64,000 nucleotides of DNA. Origin: Pseudomonas orientalis. GTDB lineage: Bacteria > Pseudomonadota > Gammaproteobacteria > Pseudomonadales > Pseudomonadaceae. Each line of letters starts with the position of its first letter. Position 1 is the stretch's first letter. The notes beneath the pieces are model-generated. The model was not told the origin of the DNA. It was given only the letters and a program-made list of their open reading frames with translations, and did not search any database. Below are positions 35,247 through 44,038 of the stretch, piece by piece. The translations under genes and the position numbers were made by a program. The DNA lies in the NCBI RefSeq assembly GCF_022807995.1, contig NZ_CP094351.1, forward strand, positions 3,813,001-3,877,000. The letters are read 5' to 3'.

Positions 35247-35873
35247 CTATTTAGCGAACGCGTACTCGCCGCCCTGCTCCACCGCCTTGCGATAAGCCGG
35301 CCGCTGCTGGAGCTTGTCCACCCACGCCGCGAGGTTCGTATAGGCCTGCAACTTGCCCTGGGCCTTGGCTATCTCACCGATAAAGCTCATCTGAATATCA
35401 GCACCGGTCAGCTCGTCACCCACCAGGTACGGCGTTTGCCCGAGTACGTCATTGAGGTAGCCAAGGTAGTTGGCCAGCTCCGATTCAATGCGCGGGTGCA
35501 GCGGCGCGCCGGCTTCACCCAGGCGACCGACGTAGAGGTTGAGCATCAGCGGCAGCATGGCCGAGCCCTCGGCAAAATGCAGCCATTGCACGTATTGATC
35601 ATAGGTGGCGCTGGCCGGATCGGGTTGCAGTCGGCCGTTGCCGTGGCGGCGAATCAGGTAGTCGATAATGGCAGCCGACTCAATCAGTACGCGGGACCCG
35701 TCCTCGATCACCGGCGATTTACCCAACGGATGAATCGCCTTGAGCTCGGGTGGCGCGAGGTTGGTTTTCGGGTCGCGCTGGTAGCGCTTGATCTGGTAAG
35801 GCAGGCCCAGTTCTTCCAGCAGCCAGAGGATGCGCTGGGAGCGCGAGTTGTTGAGGTGGTGGACGGTAATCAT
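35247..35873 (-). CDS. glutathione S-transferase
   Basis: The 208-aa protein has the thioredoxin-like N-terminal domain with the catalytic-region NSRSQRILWLLEELGLPY (Ser in place of Cys or Tyr near residue 10-12), the glutathione gamma-glutamyl-binding ESAAIIDYL (about residue 66) and an all-helical C-terminal domain with LVGDELTGADIQMSF. It conjugates glutathione to electrophiles or acts as a peroxidase. The substrate is unknown. It stands alone. Confidence 0.9.
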   Translation of the reverse strand: MITVHHLNNSRSQRILWLLEELGLPYQIKRYQRDPKTNLAPPELKAIHPLGKSPVIEDGSRVLIESAAIIDYLIRRHGNGRLQPDPASATYDQYVQWLHFAEGSAMLPLMLNLYVGRLGEAGAPLHPRIESELANYLGYLNDVLGQTPYLVGDELTGADIQMSFIGEIAKAQGKLQAYTNLAAWVDKLQQRPAYRKAVEQGGEYAFAK

Positions 35874-35940
35874 AGGGGGGCAGCTCCGTTGGGGTTAAGG
35901 AGAAGACTGCACGACGACGATGGAGTGCCCTAAATTCGCG

Positions 35941-37998
35941 TCATCCCAATCGAAACCGCGCCGTGTTATCGCTCAACGCCCGGCTGCCCTGGCTGAGGCT
36001 GTCAGCCGCCTGATTGACCGCCCGGGCGCCGTCGAGCAGGCGCCCGGCCGCCTGGTCGACCTGCTGGATATTGCCGCTCACCTCGTCCGCCGTCGCTGCC
36101 TGTTCCTCCACGGCGGCGGCGATGTGCGCCAGGGTGTCGGTGACGTGCTGCACGGCACCGGCAATTTCCCCCAGGCGCGCACCCAGGCCGGTGACGGATT
36201 CGGCATCGGTGAGCGCCTGCTCGCAGGCGGCGCCCATCAGGCTGACGGCCTGGCTGACCGTGGCGCGCAGGCTGTCCACCGTGCCGGCGATCTGTGCGGT
36301 GGAGGCCTGGGTGCGTTGCGACAGGCTGCGCACTTCATCGGCGACCACCGCAAAGCCTCGGCCTTGCTCGCCGGCGCGGGCGGCTTCGATGGCGGCGTTG
36401 AGGGCCAGCAGGTTGGTCTGTTCGGCAATGCCGCGAATGGTGTCGACCACCGATTGAATCTGCTGGCCCTGCTGGCTGACCTGTTCCAGGGCATTGGCAG
36501 TGTCAGTCAGGCGCTGGTTGAGCTGCTGGATACTGGCCGTGGTGCGCTGGCTGTCGCGGCTGCTGTCTTCGGCGATACGCCGGGTGTGCTGGGCGCTGTC
36601 AGCAGCCTGCTCGCAGCTTCTGGCGACGCCCAGGGAGGTAGCGGCCAACTGGGTGGCGGCGGCGGCGATCTGGCTGATCTGGTGCCGCTGGTCTTCGACG
36701 TCGGTAAGGGTGCTGCCCGATTGCGCGCTGAGGATGAGCACGGTGGCGCCCAGTTGCTGGGTTTCATGATTGACCCCGAGCAGGCTGGTACGCAGTTGCA
36801 CCACGGCAACGTTGAGCGCCGTGCTGATGGCGGCCAGTTCATCACGCCCCTGCACCGCCACTTCGACGCGCAGGTTACCGTCACGCAGGGATTCGGCGAG
36901 GGTGGTAATGCCGCTCGCGCTGCGACGGATCGAAGCTTGCAGGCAGATGAACAGGTACAGCGCCGCCAGCGCCAGCAGGCTGAACGTCGCCGCCACCGGG
37001 ATGAAGTGCTGCAAGGATCGCTCGCGGTAGTAACTCAAGCGTGCATCGAGCGAATGCAGCGACTGGCTGCGCAACGCGCCCAACGCCGCGAGCATGGCGT
37101 CGACACTTTGATCGAACGCGGCGCTGTCGAGCTTGATGGTGCCGCCGAACACGCCGTCGTCCAGGGTTTTGAGTTCGCTGTCCAGGCGTTGCAGGCTGGT
37201 GTCGTATTGCTCGGTCCAGGGTTCAAGGCCGGAGTATTGCTTGGCCTTCAGCGCCGTGGCGGCCTTGACCAACTGATCCCGCGCATCGCCGATGCGGCCG
37301 CGCAGGTCACGCATCTGCAAGCGGCTTTGCAGGGTGAACTGGCCCGAGGCAATCGAGGATTGGCCGACGCTGGCCGTGCGGCCGATACGCTCGATCAGGT
37401 CCGGTGTGTGCTGGCTGGAAATCTGCATCAGCAGGTAGGTTTCCAGCCAGGGATCGAGGATCAGGCCGGTGTCCAGAGTGATCTGTTCGCGCAGCGATTG
37501 CATGGCGGTCAGGGCGGCGGTGAAACGGTCATAGCCATCCGGCCACCAGCCGACGGTGCGCAGGGCCTGGGTGTCCATGCCCTTGACCGCCGCCTGCAAC
37601 GTGTCGAAGCGTGCCTGGGTAGCGGCGCTGGCGTGATGGGTCTTGAGGGTGTCACCCAGGGTTTGCAGACCTTGTTGAATCAGCGGACTGCCCGCATCCA
37701 CCCTGGCCATCGCAGCCTGGGCGGCAGGGGTCGGGGCATGCAGAATATCCAGGGCTTTCCAGCGCGCGGCCAGGTTGCGCTGGGCGCTCAGTTGCGCATC
37801 GAGGGAGTCCAGCGCCAACAGTTGGCGCACGCCGGACTGTTCGCTGGTAATCACCGCGAGTTTGTCGTGGTAATCCTGGCCGATCATCCACAGGCTGCCG
37901 GCGAGCGGCAGCATGAACAGTAGGAACAGCAGCTGAAACTTACGCGCGAAACCGAACCGCCCCAGCAGACGGATACCGGGTGATAAAAGTCTTTGCAT
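35941..37998 (-). CDS. methyl-accepting chemotaxis protein, large periplasmic domain
   Basis: The 685-aa receptor has TM1 at about residues 21-40 (LLFLLFMLPLAGSLWMIG), a roughly 295-residue helical periplasmic sensor, TM2 near 337-356 (FSLLALAALYLFICLQA), a HAMP region and the signalling domain with IRGIAEQTNLLALNAAIEA. The C-terminus lacks the pentapeptide tether for CheR. The ligand is unknown. Upstream, GCCGTTAG with TCAATGAC 10 nt before it (38047-38072) is a weak FliA-like promoter. Confidence 0.92.
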   Translation of the reverse strand: MQRLLSPGIRLLGRFGFARKFQLLFLLFMLPLAGSLWMIGQDYHDKLAVITSEQSGVRQLLALDSLDAQLSAQRNLAARWKALDILHAPTPAAQAAMARVDAGSPLIQQGLQTLGDTLKTHHASAATQARFDTLQAAVKGMDTQALRTVGWWPDGYDRFTAALTAMQSLREQITLDTGLILDPWLETYLLMQISSQHTPDLIERIGRTASVGQSSIASGQFTLQSRLQMRDLRGRIGDARDQLVKAATALKAKQYSGLEPWTEQYDTSLQRLDSELKTLDDGVFGGTIKLDSAAFDQSVDAMLAALGALRSQSLHSLDARLSYYRERSLQHFIPVAATFSLLALAALYLFICLQASIRRSASGITTLAESLRDGNLRVEVAVQGRDELAAISTALNVAVVQLRTSLLGVNHETQQLGATVLILSAQSGSTLTDVEDQRHQISQIAAAATQLAATSLGVARSCEQAADSAQHTRRIAEDSSRDSQRTTASIQQLNQRLTDTANALEQVSQQGQQIQSVVDTIRGIAEQTNLLALNAAIEAARAGEQGRGFAVVADEVRSLSQRTQASTAQIAGTVDSLRATVSQAVSLMGAACEQALTDAESVTGLGARLGEIAGAVQHVTDTLAHIAAAVEEQAATADEVSGNIQQVDQAAGRLLDGARAVNQAADSLSQGSRALSDNTARFRLG

Positions 37999-38259
37999 GC
38001 CCTACAAACTCCCCTGAACAACCCCATACTTCACAGCCGGGAATGACTAACGGCAAAATGCCATGTCATTGATTAATCTGGCTCAAGCAAGATCTGGGCC
38101 GTGAGGTGAAGGCGTGACTGCACGTGTCACGGCGCTAAGAAACCATCGAGCGGTGCGCGAAAATGGGGCGAAAGCACTCATTACCGGGCACGCGCCTGTA
38201 ACCGTCGGGGACACGCCCTAACGTGGGAAGGGTCTAGCGTTGGCAACCCCGAACGCTCT

Positions 38260-38955
38260 TCAGGTCAGCAGTTGAGTCATCCACTGTATATGCCGGGCGG
38301 TCCGGTGGATTTTTTCTTCCGGCACCGACTGCCTGGCGTTCTCGAAACTGGCCAGGGTCTTTTGTTTCTGATGCAGCAAGCGCTGCCACTTCGCCACGAA
38401 CGCCGGACTGCGCTCCAGCAAATGCAGCGGTCCGAAATACAGCTGTTCTTCGGTGTAGGACACAGGCCCGGTCCGTTCGGCGACGATGATTTCGTAATAG
38501 AAGCGGTTCTCGTGCAGCAGCTCTTCGTGCACGATGCGATAGTCGTTGTGCATCAACCAGTGGCGCAATGGATACTCGCCGCCATTGGGTTGCAGGACCA
38601 AGCGTTCCCGGCCGCTCAACTGTGCCTTGCCTTGGTCGAGAATGTCACGAATCGTCTCGCCGCCCATGCCGCACAGGCTGATGGCGGTGATGGCGTCGTC
38701 CGGCGCGATGGCCGCCAGCCCATCGGCCAGGCGCACGCTGATATAGGCTTCAAGGCCGCTGTTGCGCACGGTGCGCCGGGCCGCCTGAAAGGGCGTGCTC
38801 GCAGCCTCCCCCGCCACCGCGCCGGCAATGGCGCCACGGCGCATCAGCGCCACCGGCAAGTAACCGTGGTCCGAGCCGATGTCGGCCAGGCGCGCGCCGG
38901 CCGGCACCTGCGCGGCCACGCGCTCCAGGCGCAGGGACAATGTGTGTGGATTCAA
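38260..38955 (-). CDS. trmK: tRNA (adenine-22-N1)-methyltransferase TrmK
   Basis: TrmK methylates A22 in the D-arm of tRNAs using S-adenosylmethionine. The 231-aa protein has the SAM-binding motif ADIGSDHGYLPVALMRRG near its start, the family motif SLCGMGGETIRDIL, and LQPNGGEYPLRHWL. A TTG at 38955, nine nt after AAAGGAA, was taken as start; an ATG at 38991 would overlap the regulator upstream and lies before the ribosome binding site. The upstream gene (GntR type) ends 13 bp away, so the two are cotranscribed by position only. Confidence 0.87.
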   Translation of the reverse strand: MNPHTLSLRLERVAAQVPAGARLADIGSDHGYLPVALMRRGAIAGAVAGEAASTPFQAARRTVRNSGLEAYISVRLADGLAAIAPDDAITAISLCGMGGETIRDILDQGKAQLSGRERLVLQPNGGEYPLRHWLMHNDYRIVHEELLHENRFYYEIIVAERTGPVSYTEEQLYFGPLHLLERSPAFVAKWQRLLHQKQKTLASFENARQSVPEEKIHRTARHIQWMTQLLT

Positions 38956-38968
38956 CGCGGGTTCCTTT

Positions 38969-39679
38969 TCATTCGCCGGAAAAACGATCACGGCTGTTGG
39001 TCAAATGCAGCACCATCGCCGCGCGCGCGGCGTCCGGGTCCTGACGCTGGAGCGCATTGAAGATCGCCTCATGCTCCAGGCTCGCCAGTTGACCCAGCTT
39101 GGCAAAATCCGCCCCGCCACGCTCGTCAGCCTTGACCTGGGTGCGCGGGATCATCGCGGTGCCCAGATGCTGCATGATTTCACTGAAAAACGTATTGCCG
39201 GTGGCTTCGGCGATCAGTTGGTGAAAGCGCTTGTCCTCCTCCACACAGCTGTCGTTGCTGGCCAGGGAGGCCTGATAGTCGTCCAGCGCCTGGCGCATGT
39301 GGGCCAGTTGCACGTCGGTACGGCGCAACGCGGCCAATGCCACCGCCTGTACTTCCAGGCCCAGGCGCAGCTCCAGCATATTGCGCACGCTGGCGACGGT
39401 GTCGACGTGCAGGCGCAGGCCCTGCCGGGCGTGTTGCGCCAGGACGAACGTGCCGATGCCGTGGCGCGTCTCCACCAGACCCGACGCCTGCAGCTTGGAA
39501 ATGGCTTCGCGCACCACCGTACGGCTCACCCCATGCTCGATCACGATGGTGGATTCGGACGGCAGTTTTTCGCCCGGCTTGAGCTGCCCGAGCAGAATGC
39601 GCCGGGTCAGCGCGTCGACCACGCCTTGGGCCAGGTTGGTGGAGCGTCTGCGCACAGGGGGCGCGTTTTCATTGGGCAT
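38969..39679 (-). CDS. FadR-subfamily GntR regulator, probably of glucarate use
   Basis: The 236-aa regulator has an N-terminal winged helix (GEKLPSESTIVIEHGVSRTV with VVREAISKLQASGLVE) and a C-terminal all-helical FCD effector domain with metal-binding His (EEDKRFHQLIAEATGN). It is divergent from the MFS importer and glucarate dehydratase genes. Two operator-like sites in the shared 327-bp gap fit the FadR consensus TNGTNNNACNA. It is likely to repress the hexarate genes until a sugar acid binds; E. coli uses the unrelated CdaR for that job. Confidence 0.88.
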   Translation of the reverse strand: MPNENAPPVRRRSTNLAQGVVDALTRRILLGQLKPGEKLPSESTIVIEHGVSRTVVREAISKLQASGLVETRHGIGTFVLAQHARQGLRLHVDTVASVRNMLELRLGLEVQAVALAALRRTDVQLAHMRQALDDYQASLASNDSCVEEDKRFHQLIAEATGNTFFSEIMQHLGTAMIPRTQVKADERGGADFAKLGQLASLEHEAIFNALQRQDPDAARAAMVLHLTNSRDRFSGE

Positions 39680-39763
39680 CGCTGAGGGTCCACGGGGTTG
39701 GGCTGAGGGGAGCTTAACACCCCGTTCACGGACGGCGCCGAGTTGATTCATGAAACCACCAAC

Positions 39764-39774
39764 TTGTATGACAA
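39764..39774. promoter_or_regulatory. FadR-type operator, site 1
   Basis: TTGTATGACAA matches the FadR-subfamily consensus TNGTNNNACNA at every fixed position. It lies 85 bp upstream of the GntR gene start and 233 bp before the importer start, so it may mediate autoregulation. Confidence 0.7.
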
Positions 39775-39942
39775 CTAATCTGATAACGCGTTGTCGCCCC
39801 TAGGATTTTCTGCGGTACAGCGCGCGCCCCGCTAACGAAAAAACTCCTGTAAATGCGGTAATTAGCCAAAATAACTGATTCGGTAGCGCTTTTATAAGAA
39901 CAAAATAATCTCGACGCCACATTGCGGTTTATAAAAATGTAC

Positions 39943-39953
39943 TTGTATGATGT
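39943..39953. promoter_or_regulatory. FadR-type operator, site 2 (near-consensus)
   Basis: CTTGTATGA is identical to the left half of site 1, the right half being degenerate (TGT in place of CAA). The ATGATG inside it could be mistaken for a start codon. Position just upstream of the importer gene suits repression of that operon. Confidence 0.6.
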
Positions 39954-40006
39954 CTGGCAACAAAACCCAAACCCGCATAAAAACAAATCAGGGGGCGTTT
40001 TCCATC

Positions 40007-41368
40007 GTGAACCATTCCAGCCATGCATCCGCTGCATCACAAACCGATTCGGTGCTTACCCGCGCCGTGAGCAAAGTGAAGGGCCATGTGCTCCCACTGT
40101 TCGTGATCATGTTCATCCTCAACTACATCGACCGGGTCAATATCGGCTTCGTGCGCACGCACATGGAGCACGACCTGGGCATCGGCGCGGCAGCCTATGG
40201 CTTCGGCGCCGGGCTGTTCTTCATCGGCTACGCGATCTTTGAAGTGCCGTCCAACATGCTGCTGCAAAAAGTCGGCGCGCGCATCTGGCTGACGCGCATC
40301 ATGTTCACCTGGGGCATCGTCGCCACGTTGATGGCGTTCATCCAGAACGAAACCCACTTTTACATTCTGCGGTTCCTGCTGGGTGTGGCTGAAGCAGGCT
40401 TCTTTCCCGGGGTGATCTACTACTTCACGCGCTGGTTGCCCGGGGTTGAACGCGGCAAAGCCATCGCGATCTTCCTCAGCGGTTCGGCGGTGGCGTCCTT
40501 GATCTCCGGCCCGCTGTCGGGTGCGCTGTTGCAGATCGAAGGCTTCGGACTGCACGGCTGGCAATGGATGTTCGCCATCGAAGGCCTGGCCTCTGTGGCG
40601 CTGGGCTTCTTTGTGTGGTTCTGGCTGGACTCCAAGCCCCATGACGCCAAGTGGCTGAGCCGCGAAGAACAGGACGCGCTGGTTGCGGCCATCGATCAGG
40701 AACAGCGTGACCGCGAAGCCCTGACCACGGTCAAACCAACCCTCGGCAAGCTGCTCAAGGACCGACAGATCCTGCTGTTCTGCGTGTTGTATTTCTGCAT
40801 CCAACTGACGATTTATGCAGCGACGTTCTGGCTGCCGAGCATCATCAAGAAGATGGGCGACCTGAGCGACGTACAAGTCGGCTTCTTCAATTCGATTCCC
40901 TGGCTGATCTCGATCATCGCCATGTACGCCTTCGCAACGCTGTCAGGCAAGTTCAAGTTCCAGCAGGCGTGGGTCGCGGCAGCCTTGTTGATCGCAGCGG
41001 CCGGGATGTTCATGTCCACCACCGGCGGGCCGATCTTCGCCTTCGTGGCGATCTGCTTTGCGGCCATCGGGTTCAAATCCGCGTCTTCGTTGTTCTGGCC
41101 GATTCCCCAGGGCTACCTCGACGTGCGCATCGCGGCCGCAGTGATCGCCTTGATCAACTCCATCGGCAACCTGGGCGGCTTTGTCGCACCGACCACCTTC
41201 GGCTTTCTGGAACAAACCACCGGCTCGATCCAGGGCGGGCTTTACGGCCTGGCCGGCACCTCGGTGCTCGCGGCTATCCTGGTGTTTTTCGCCAGGACCT
41301 CACCTGCCGCCGGGCTAATGTCTCCCAGCATTGCGCCCACCGCCAACGCCATCAGCAAACCTCTTTGA
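40007..41368 (+). CDS. MFS transporter, anion:cation symporter type, probably hexarate importer
   Basis: The 453-aa protein has 12 helices and the ACS family features of GudP/GarP-like importers: FILNYIDRVNIGFVRTHM in helix 1, GYAIFEVPSNMLLQKVGAR in helix 2-3 and RFLLGVAEAGFFPGVIYYFT in helix 4-5. It would bring in D-glucarate or galactarate. It is 18 bp upstream of gudD on the same strand. A GTG at 40007 is preferred as the start because the ATGs at 39947-39950 lie within an operator and give an atypical N-terminus; an ATG at 40022 region is also possible. Confidence 0.87.
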   Translation: MNHSSHASAASQTDSVLTRAVSKVKGHVLPLFVIMFILNYIDRVNIGFVRTHMEHDLGIGAAAYGFGAGLFFIGYAIFEVPSNMLLQKVGARIWLTRIMFTWGIVATLMAFIQNETHFYILRFLLGVAEAGFFPGVIYYFTRWLPGVERGKAIAIFLSGSAVASLISGPLSGALLQIEGFGLHGWQWMFAIEGLASVALGFFVWFWLDSKPHDAKWLSREEQDALVAAIDQEQRDREALTTVKPTLGKLLKDRQILLFCVLYFCIQLTIYAATFWLPSIIKKMGDLSDVQVGFFNSIPWLISIIAMYAFATLSGKFKFQQAWVAAALLIAAAGMFMSTTGGPIFAFVAICFAAIGFKSASSLFWPIPQGYLDVRIAAAVIALINSIGNLGGFVAPTTFGFLEQTTGSIQGGLYGLAGTSVLAAILVFFARTSPAAGLMSPSIAPTANAISKPL

Positions 41369-41386
41369 GCGTATAAGGACCTTGCC

Positions 41387-42712
41387 ATGAATACTCCCGT
41401 CATCACCCACTTGCACGTCATCCCGGTCGCCGGTCACGACAGCATGCTGCTGAACCTCAGCGGCGCCCACGGTCCTTACTTCACGCGCAATATCGTGATT
41501 ATCAAGGACAGCAGCGGCAACACCGGCGTGGGTGAAGTGCCCGGTGGCGAACGCATCCGTGAAACCCTGGAGGACGCGCGCAGCCTGGTGATCGGCCAGC
41601 CGATCGGTCAGTACCAGCGCATCCTCAACCAGATGCGCAGCACCTTTGCCTCTCGGGACGCAGCCGGGCGTGGGCTGCAAACCTTTGACCTGCGTATCAC
41701 CATTCACGCGGTTACGGCGATAGAGGCGGCGCTGCTCGACTTGCTCGGTCAGTTCCTCGAGGTGCCGGTGGCCGCCCTGCTCGGCGAGGGCCAGCAACGC
41801 GACGCAGTGAAAATGCTCGGTTACCTGTTCTACGTCGGTGACCGCACCGCCACGGACCTGGCCTACCGCAACGAGGCCGACGCCGATGACGACTGGTTGC
41901 GCCTGCGCCATGAAAAAGCCCTGACTGCCGACGCCGTGGTACGCCTGGCCGAAGCCGCCAAGGCCCGATACGGTTTCAACGACTTCAAGCTCAAGGGCGG
42001 CGTATTGAGTGGCGATGCCGAGATCGAAGCGGTCACCGCCCTGGCCGAGCGCTTTCCGGATGCGCGCATCACCCTTGACCCGAACGGCGCCTGGTCGCTC
42101 AAGGAAGCCATCCGCCTGTGCCGCGACCAGCATCACGTCCTGGCCTACGCCGAAGACCCCTGCGGCGCGGAAAACGGCTATTCGGGCCGCGAAGTCATGG
42201 CCGAATTCCGCCGCGCCACGGGCCTCAAAACCGCCACCAACATGATCGCCACCGACTGGCGCGAAATGGGCCACGCCATTCAGTTGCAATCGGTGGACAT
42301 CCCCCTCGCCGACCCGCATTTCTGGACGATGCAAGGCTCGGTGCGCGTGGCGCAAATGTGCCATGAATGGGGCCTGACCTGGGGCTCGCACTCCAACAAC
42401 CATTTCGATATTTCCCTGGCCATGTTCACCCAGGTGGCGGCGGCCGCGCCGGGCGAGATCACCGCTATCGACACCCACTGGATCTGGCAGGACGGACAGC
42501 GCCTGACCCGGGAGCCACTGAAGATCGAAGGCGGCTACGTAAAGGTGCCGGCCAAGCCTGGCCTGGGGGTGGATATCGACATGGACGCCGTGGCCAAGGC
42601 CCACGAGTTGTACAAGGATATGGGCCTGGGCGCGCGGGATGACAGCGTGGCGATGCAGTTCCTGATGCCGGGTTGGCGCTTCAACAACAAGCAGCCTTGC
42701 CTGGTACGGTGA
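41387..42712 (+). CDS. gudD: D-glucarate dehydratase
   Basis: GudD dehydrates D-glucarate (and L-idarate) to 5-dehydro-4-deoxy-D-glucarate, the first step of hexarate breakdown. The 441-aa protein is of the usual length for this enolase-superfamily enzyme. Visible landmarks are FKLKGGVLSG (the general-base lysine region), the metal ligands in ITLDPNGAWS and AYAEDPCG, and WGSHSNNHFDISLAM with the catalytic His region. AAGGACCTTGCC stands before the ATG. The next pathway step (kdgD) and the semialdehyde dehydrogenase are not adjacent. Confidence 0.93.
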   Translation: MNTPVITHLHVIPVAGHDSMLLNLSGAHGPYFTRNIVIIKDSSGNTGVGEVPGGERIRETLEDARSLVIGQPIGQYQRILNQMRSTFASRDAAGRGLQTFDLRITIHAVTAIEAALLDLLGQFLEVPVAALLGEGQQRDAVKMLGYLFYVGDRTATDLAYRNEADADDDWLRLRHEKALTADAVVRLAEAAKARYGFNDFKLKGGVLSGDAEIEAVTALAERFPDARITLDPNGAWSLKEAIRLCRDQHHVLAYAEDPCGAENGYSGREVMAEFRRATGLKTATNMIATDWREMGHAIQLQSVDIPLADPHFWTMQGSVRVAQMCHEWGLTWGSHSNNHFDISLAMFTQVAAAAPGEITAIDTHWIWQDGQRLTREPLKIEGGYVKVPAKPGLGVDIDMDAVAKAHELYKDMGLGARDDSVAMQFLMPGWRFNNKQPCLVR

Positions 42713-42770
42713 GACCGCTCCTGCCAATGGCAGGCCCGGCAAGAAAGAATCTAATCCACACCCGCGCACG

Positions 42771-43014
42771 ATGTGGGAGGGGGCTTGCTCCCGATGCAAT
42801 GCCAGTCAGTTAAGCGTACACCGCCGTCTGTAGGAGCGAGGGGGGCGCCTAGCTCTTGCTCGCGAAAAACGTCAACGATAACGCGTGCTTTCTGAATGAA
42901 CGCGGTGCCTGTGAGTTTTTCGCGAGCAAGCTCGCTCCTACAAAAAGCCTGGTGTATCAGCTATTGAAATGTTGGTTGTTCTGCCGCTATCGGGAGCAAG
43001 CCCCCTCCCACATT
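42771..43014. repeat. nested REPIN with a disrupted inner arm
   Basis: The outer pair has arms TGTGGGAGGGGGCTTGCTCC and GGGAGCAAGCCCCCTCCCAC. Its loop contains a complete GAGCTTGCTC-type REPIN (42829-42942). The left arm of the inner element reads TGTAGGAGCGAG, then 14 extra nt (GGGGGCGCCTAGCT), then CTTGCTCGCGAAAAAC; the right arm is intact. This is the second nested pair of the window and fills the gap after gudD. Confidence 0.9.
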
Positions 43015-43031
43015 TTGACCTGCGCTTGGCG

Positions 43032-43913
43032 TCAGAATGCCAATGATGCACCGTCTTCAGGAATATCCACCCGTCCCTCGATACCGTGCTGCTTGACGTA
43101 GCTGCGCAACGCCTCGCGGGTCAGGGACATGTGGTTGATGGCGTCCATATGCACCGCCACGATCTTCGCGTTTTTTGCGGTCTGGGCAGCGCGCAGCACA
43201 TCTTCCTCGCCCATGATGATCGAGCCTTTATACCCTGCCATCATGGCCTTTCCGGCATTGAGCACGATCACCTCAGGCTGAAACGTCTCGATGGCCTGGT
43301 CGACCTCTTTGCGCCACACCGTGTCACCGGCCAGGTACAGCGTCTTATAGCCCGGCGCTTGAAACACCACGCCCATGGCTTCGCCCAACGGCTTGGCCAG
43401 TGCCGGCACGGCATACATCTCGTCGGTGCCATGCTGGCCGCCGGTCTTGGTGATCTTGACGCCGCCGAACTGCGCCTCGTCGGTCAGCACACGCACATTC
43501 TTGAAGCCTTGGGAACGAATCAGTTGCGCGTCTTCTTCATGCTGGGCAAACAACGGGATGTCCTTGGGCAGCGCTTGCTGTGCGGCGTCGTCCCAGTGGT
43601 CAAGGTGGGTGTGTGTAACGATTACAGCGTCGACGCCGGAAATAACCTCGGCCGGGGACTCGGTCAAGTCCACCAGCGGGTTGCGCAGCTCGCTGCGGTA
43701 GGTGTTTTCAAAGCCTGGGTAGGTGCCCTTTTTAGCCAGCATCGGGTCGATCAGAAAGGTGGTACCGCCATAGGTGATTTTCACCGTCGCGTTACGCACT
43801 TGTTGAAGGTCCACCTTGTGGGCGGCTTCTGGTGTGCTCGAGCCTGCAAATGCGGGGACGGCAGCGGCGCCGCAAGCAATGCCGAGGGCCAGGGGTAGCG
43901 TTGTAAATTTCAT
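43032..43913 (-). CDS. exported MBL-fold metal-dependent hydrolase (UlaG-like)
   Basis: The 293-aa precursor has a signal peptide (residues 1-23, ACGAAAVPAFA) and a metallo-beta-lactamase fold with the metal-binding THTHLDHWD (H101, H103, D105, H106), GGQHGTDEM and LAGDTVW. It resembles L-ascorbate-6-phosphate lactonase-like and periplasmic MBL proteins of unknown substrate. CAGGATAAGACTC precedes the ATG. It is divergent from a GlxA-family regulator that probably controls it. Confidence 0.87.
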   Translation of the reverse strand: MKFTTLPLALGIACGAAAVPAFAGSSTPEAAHKVDLQQVRNATVKITYGGTTFLIDPMLAKKGTYPGFENTYRSELRNPLVDLTESPAEVISGVDAVIVTHTHLDHWDDAAQQALPKDIPLFAQHEEDAQLIRSQGFKNVRVLTDEAQFGGVKITKTGGQHGTDEMYAVPALAKPLGEAMGVVFQAPGYKTLYLAGDTVWRKEVDQAIETFQPEVIVLNAGKAMMAGYKGSIIMGEEDVLRAAQTAKNAKIVAVHMDAINHMSLTREALRSYVKQHGIEGRVDIPEDGASLAF

Positions 43914-44038
43914 GAGTCTTATCCTGTTGATGTATCGAGGCGTTCATTCTTGCCAAATCCGCTGAAGGCCAACAGTGGCCTGAATGACAGATAGCGATAT
44001 AATCGGGCCAACCGCTCTGCGCTCCCGAGATTGCCCCG

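Noticed and set aside
35920..37923. 667-aa frame antisense to the second chemoreceptor
   Set aside because: The opposite strand encodes an unmistakable chemoreceptor; this frame has no domain of its own.
38956..38991. ATG start of trmK at 38991
   Set aside because: It overlaps the regulator gene, and the AAAGGAA ribosome binding site belongs to the TTG at 38955.
39947..40006. N-terminal extension of the glucarate importer (MMSGNKTQ...)
   Set aside because: The start codons lie within a FadR-type operator and the extension is not typical of the family.
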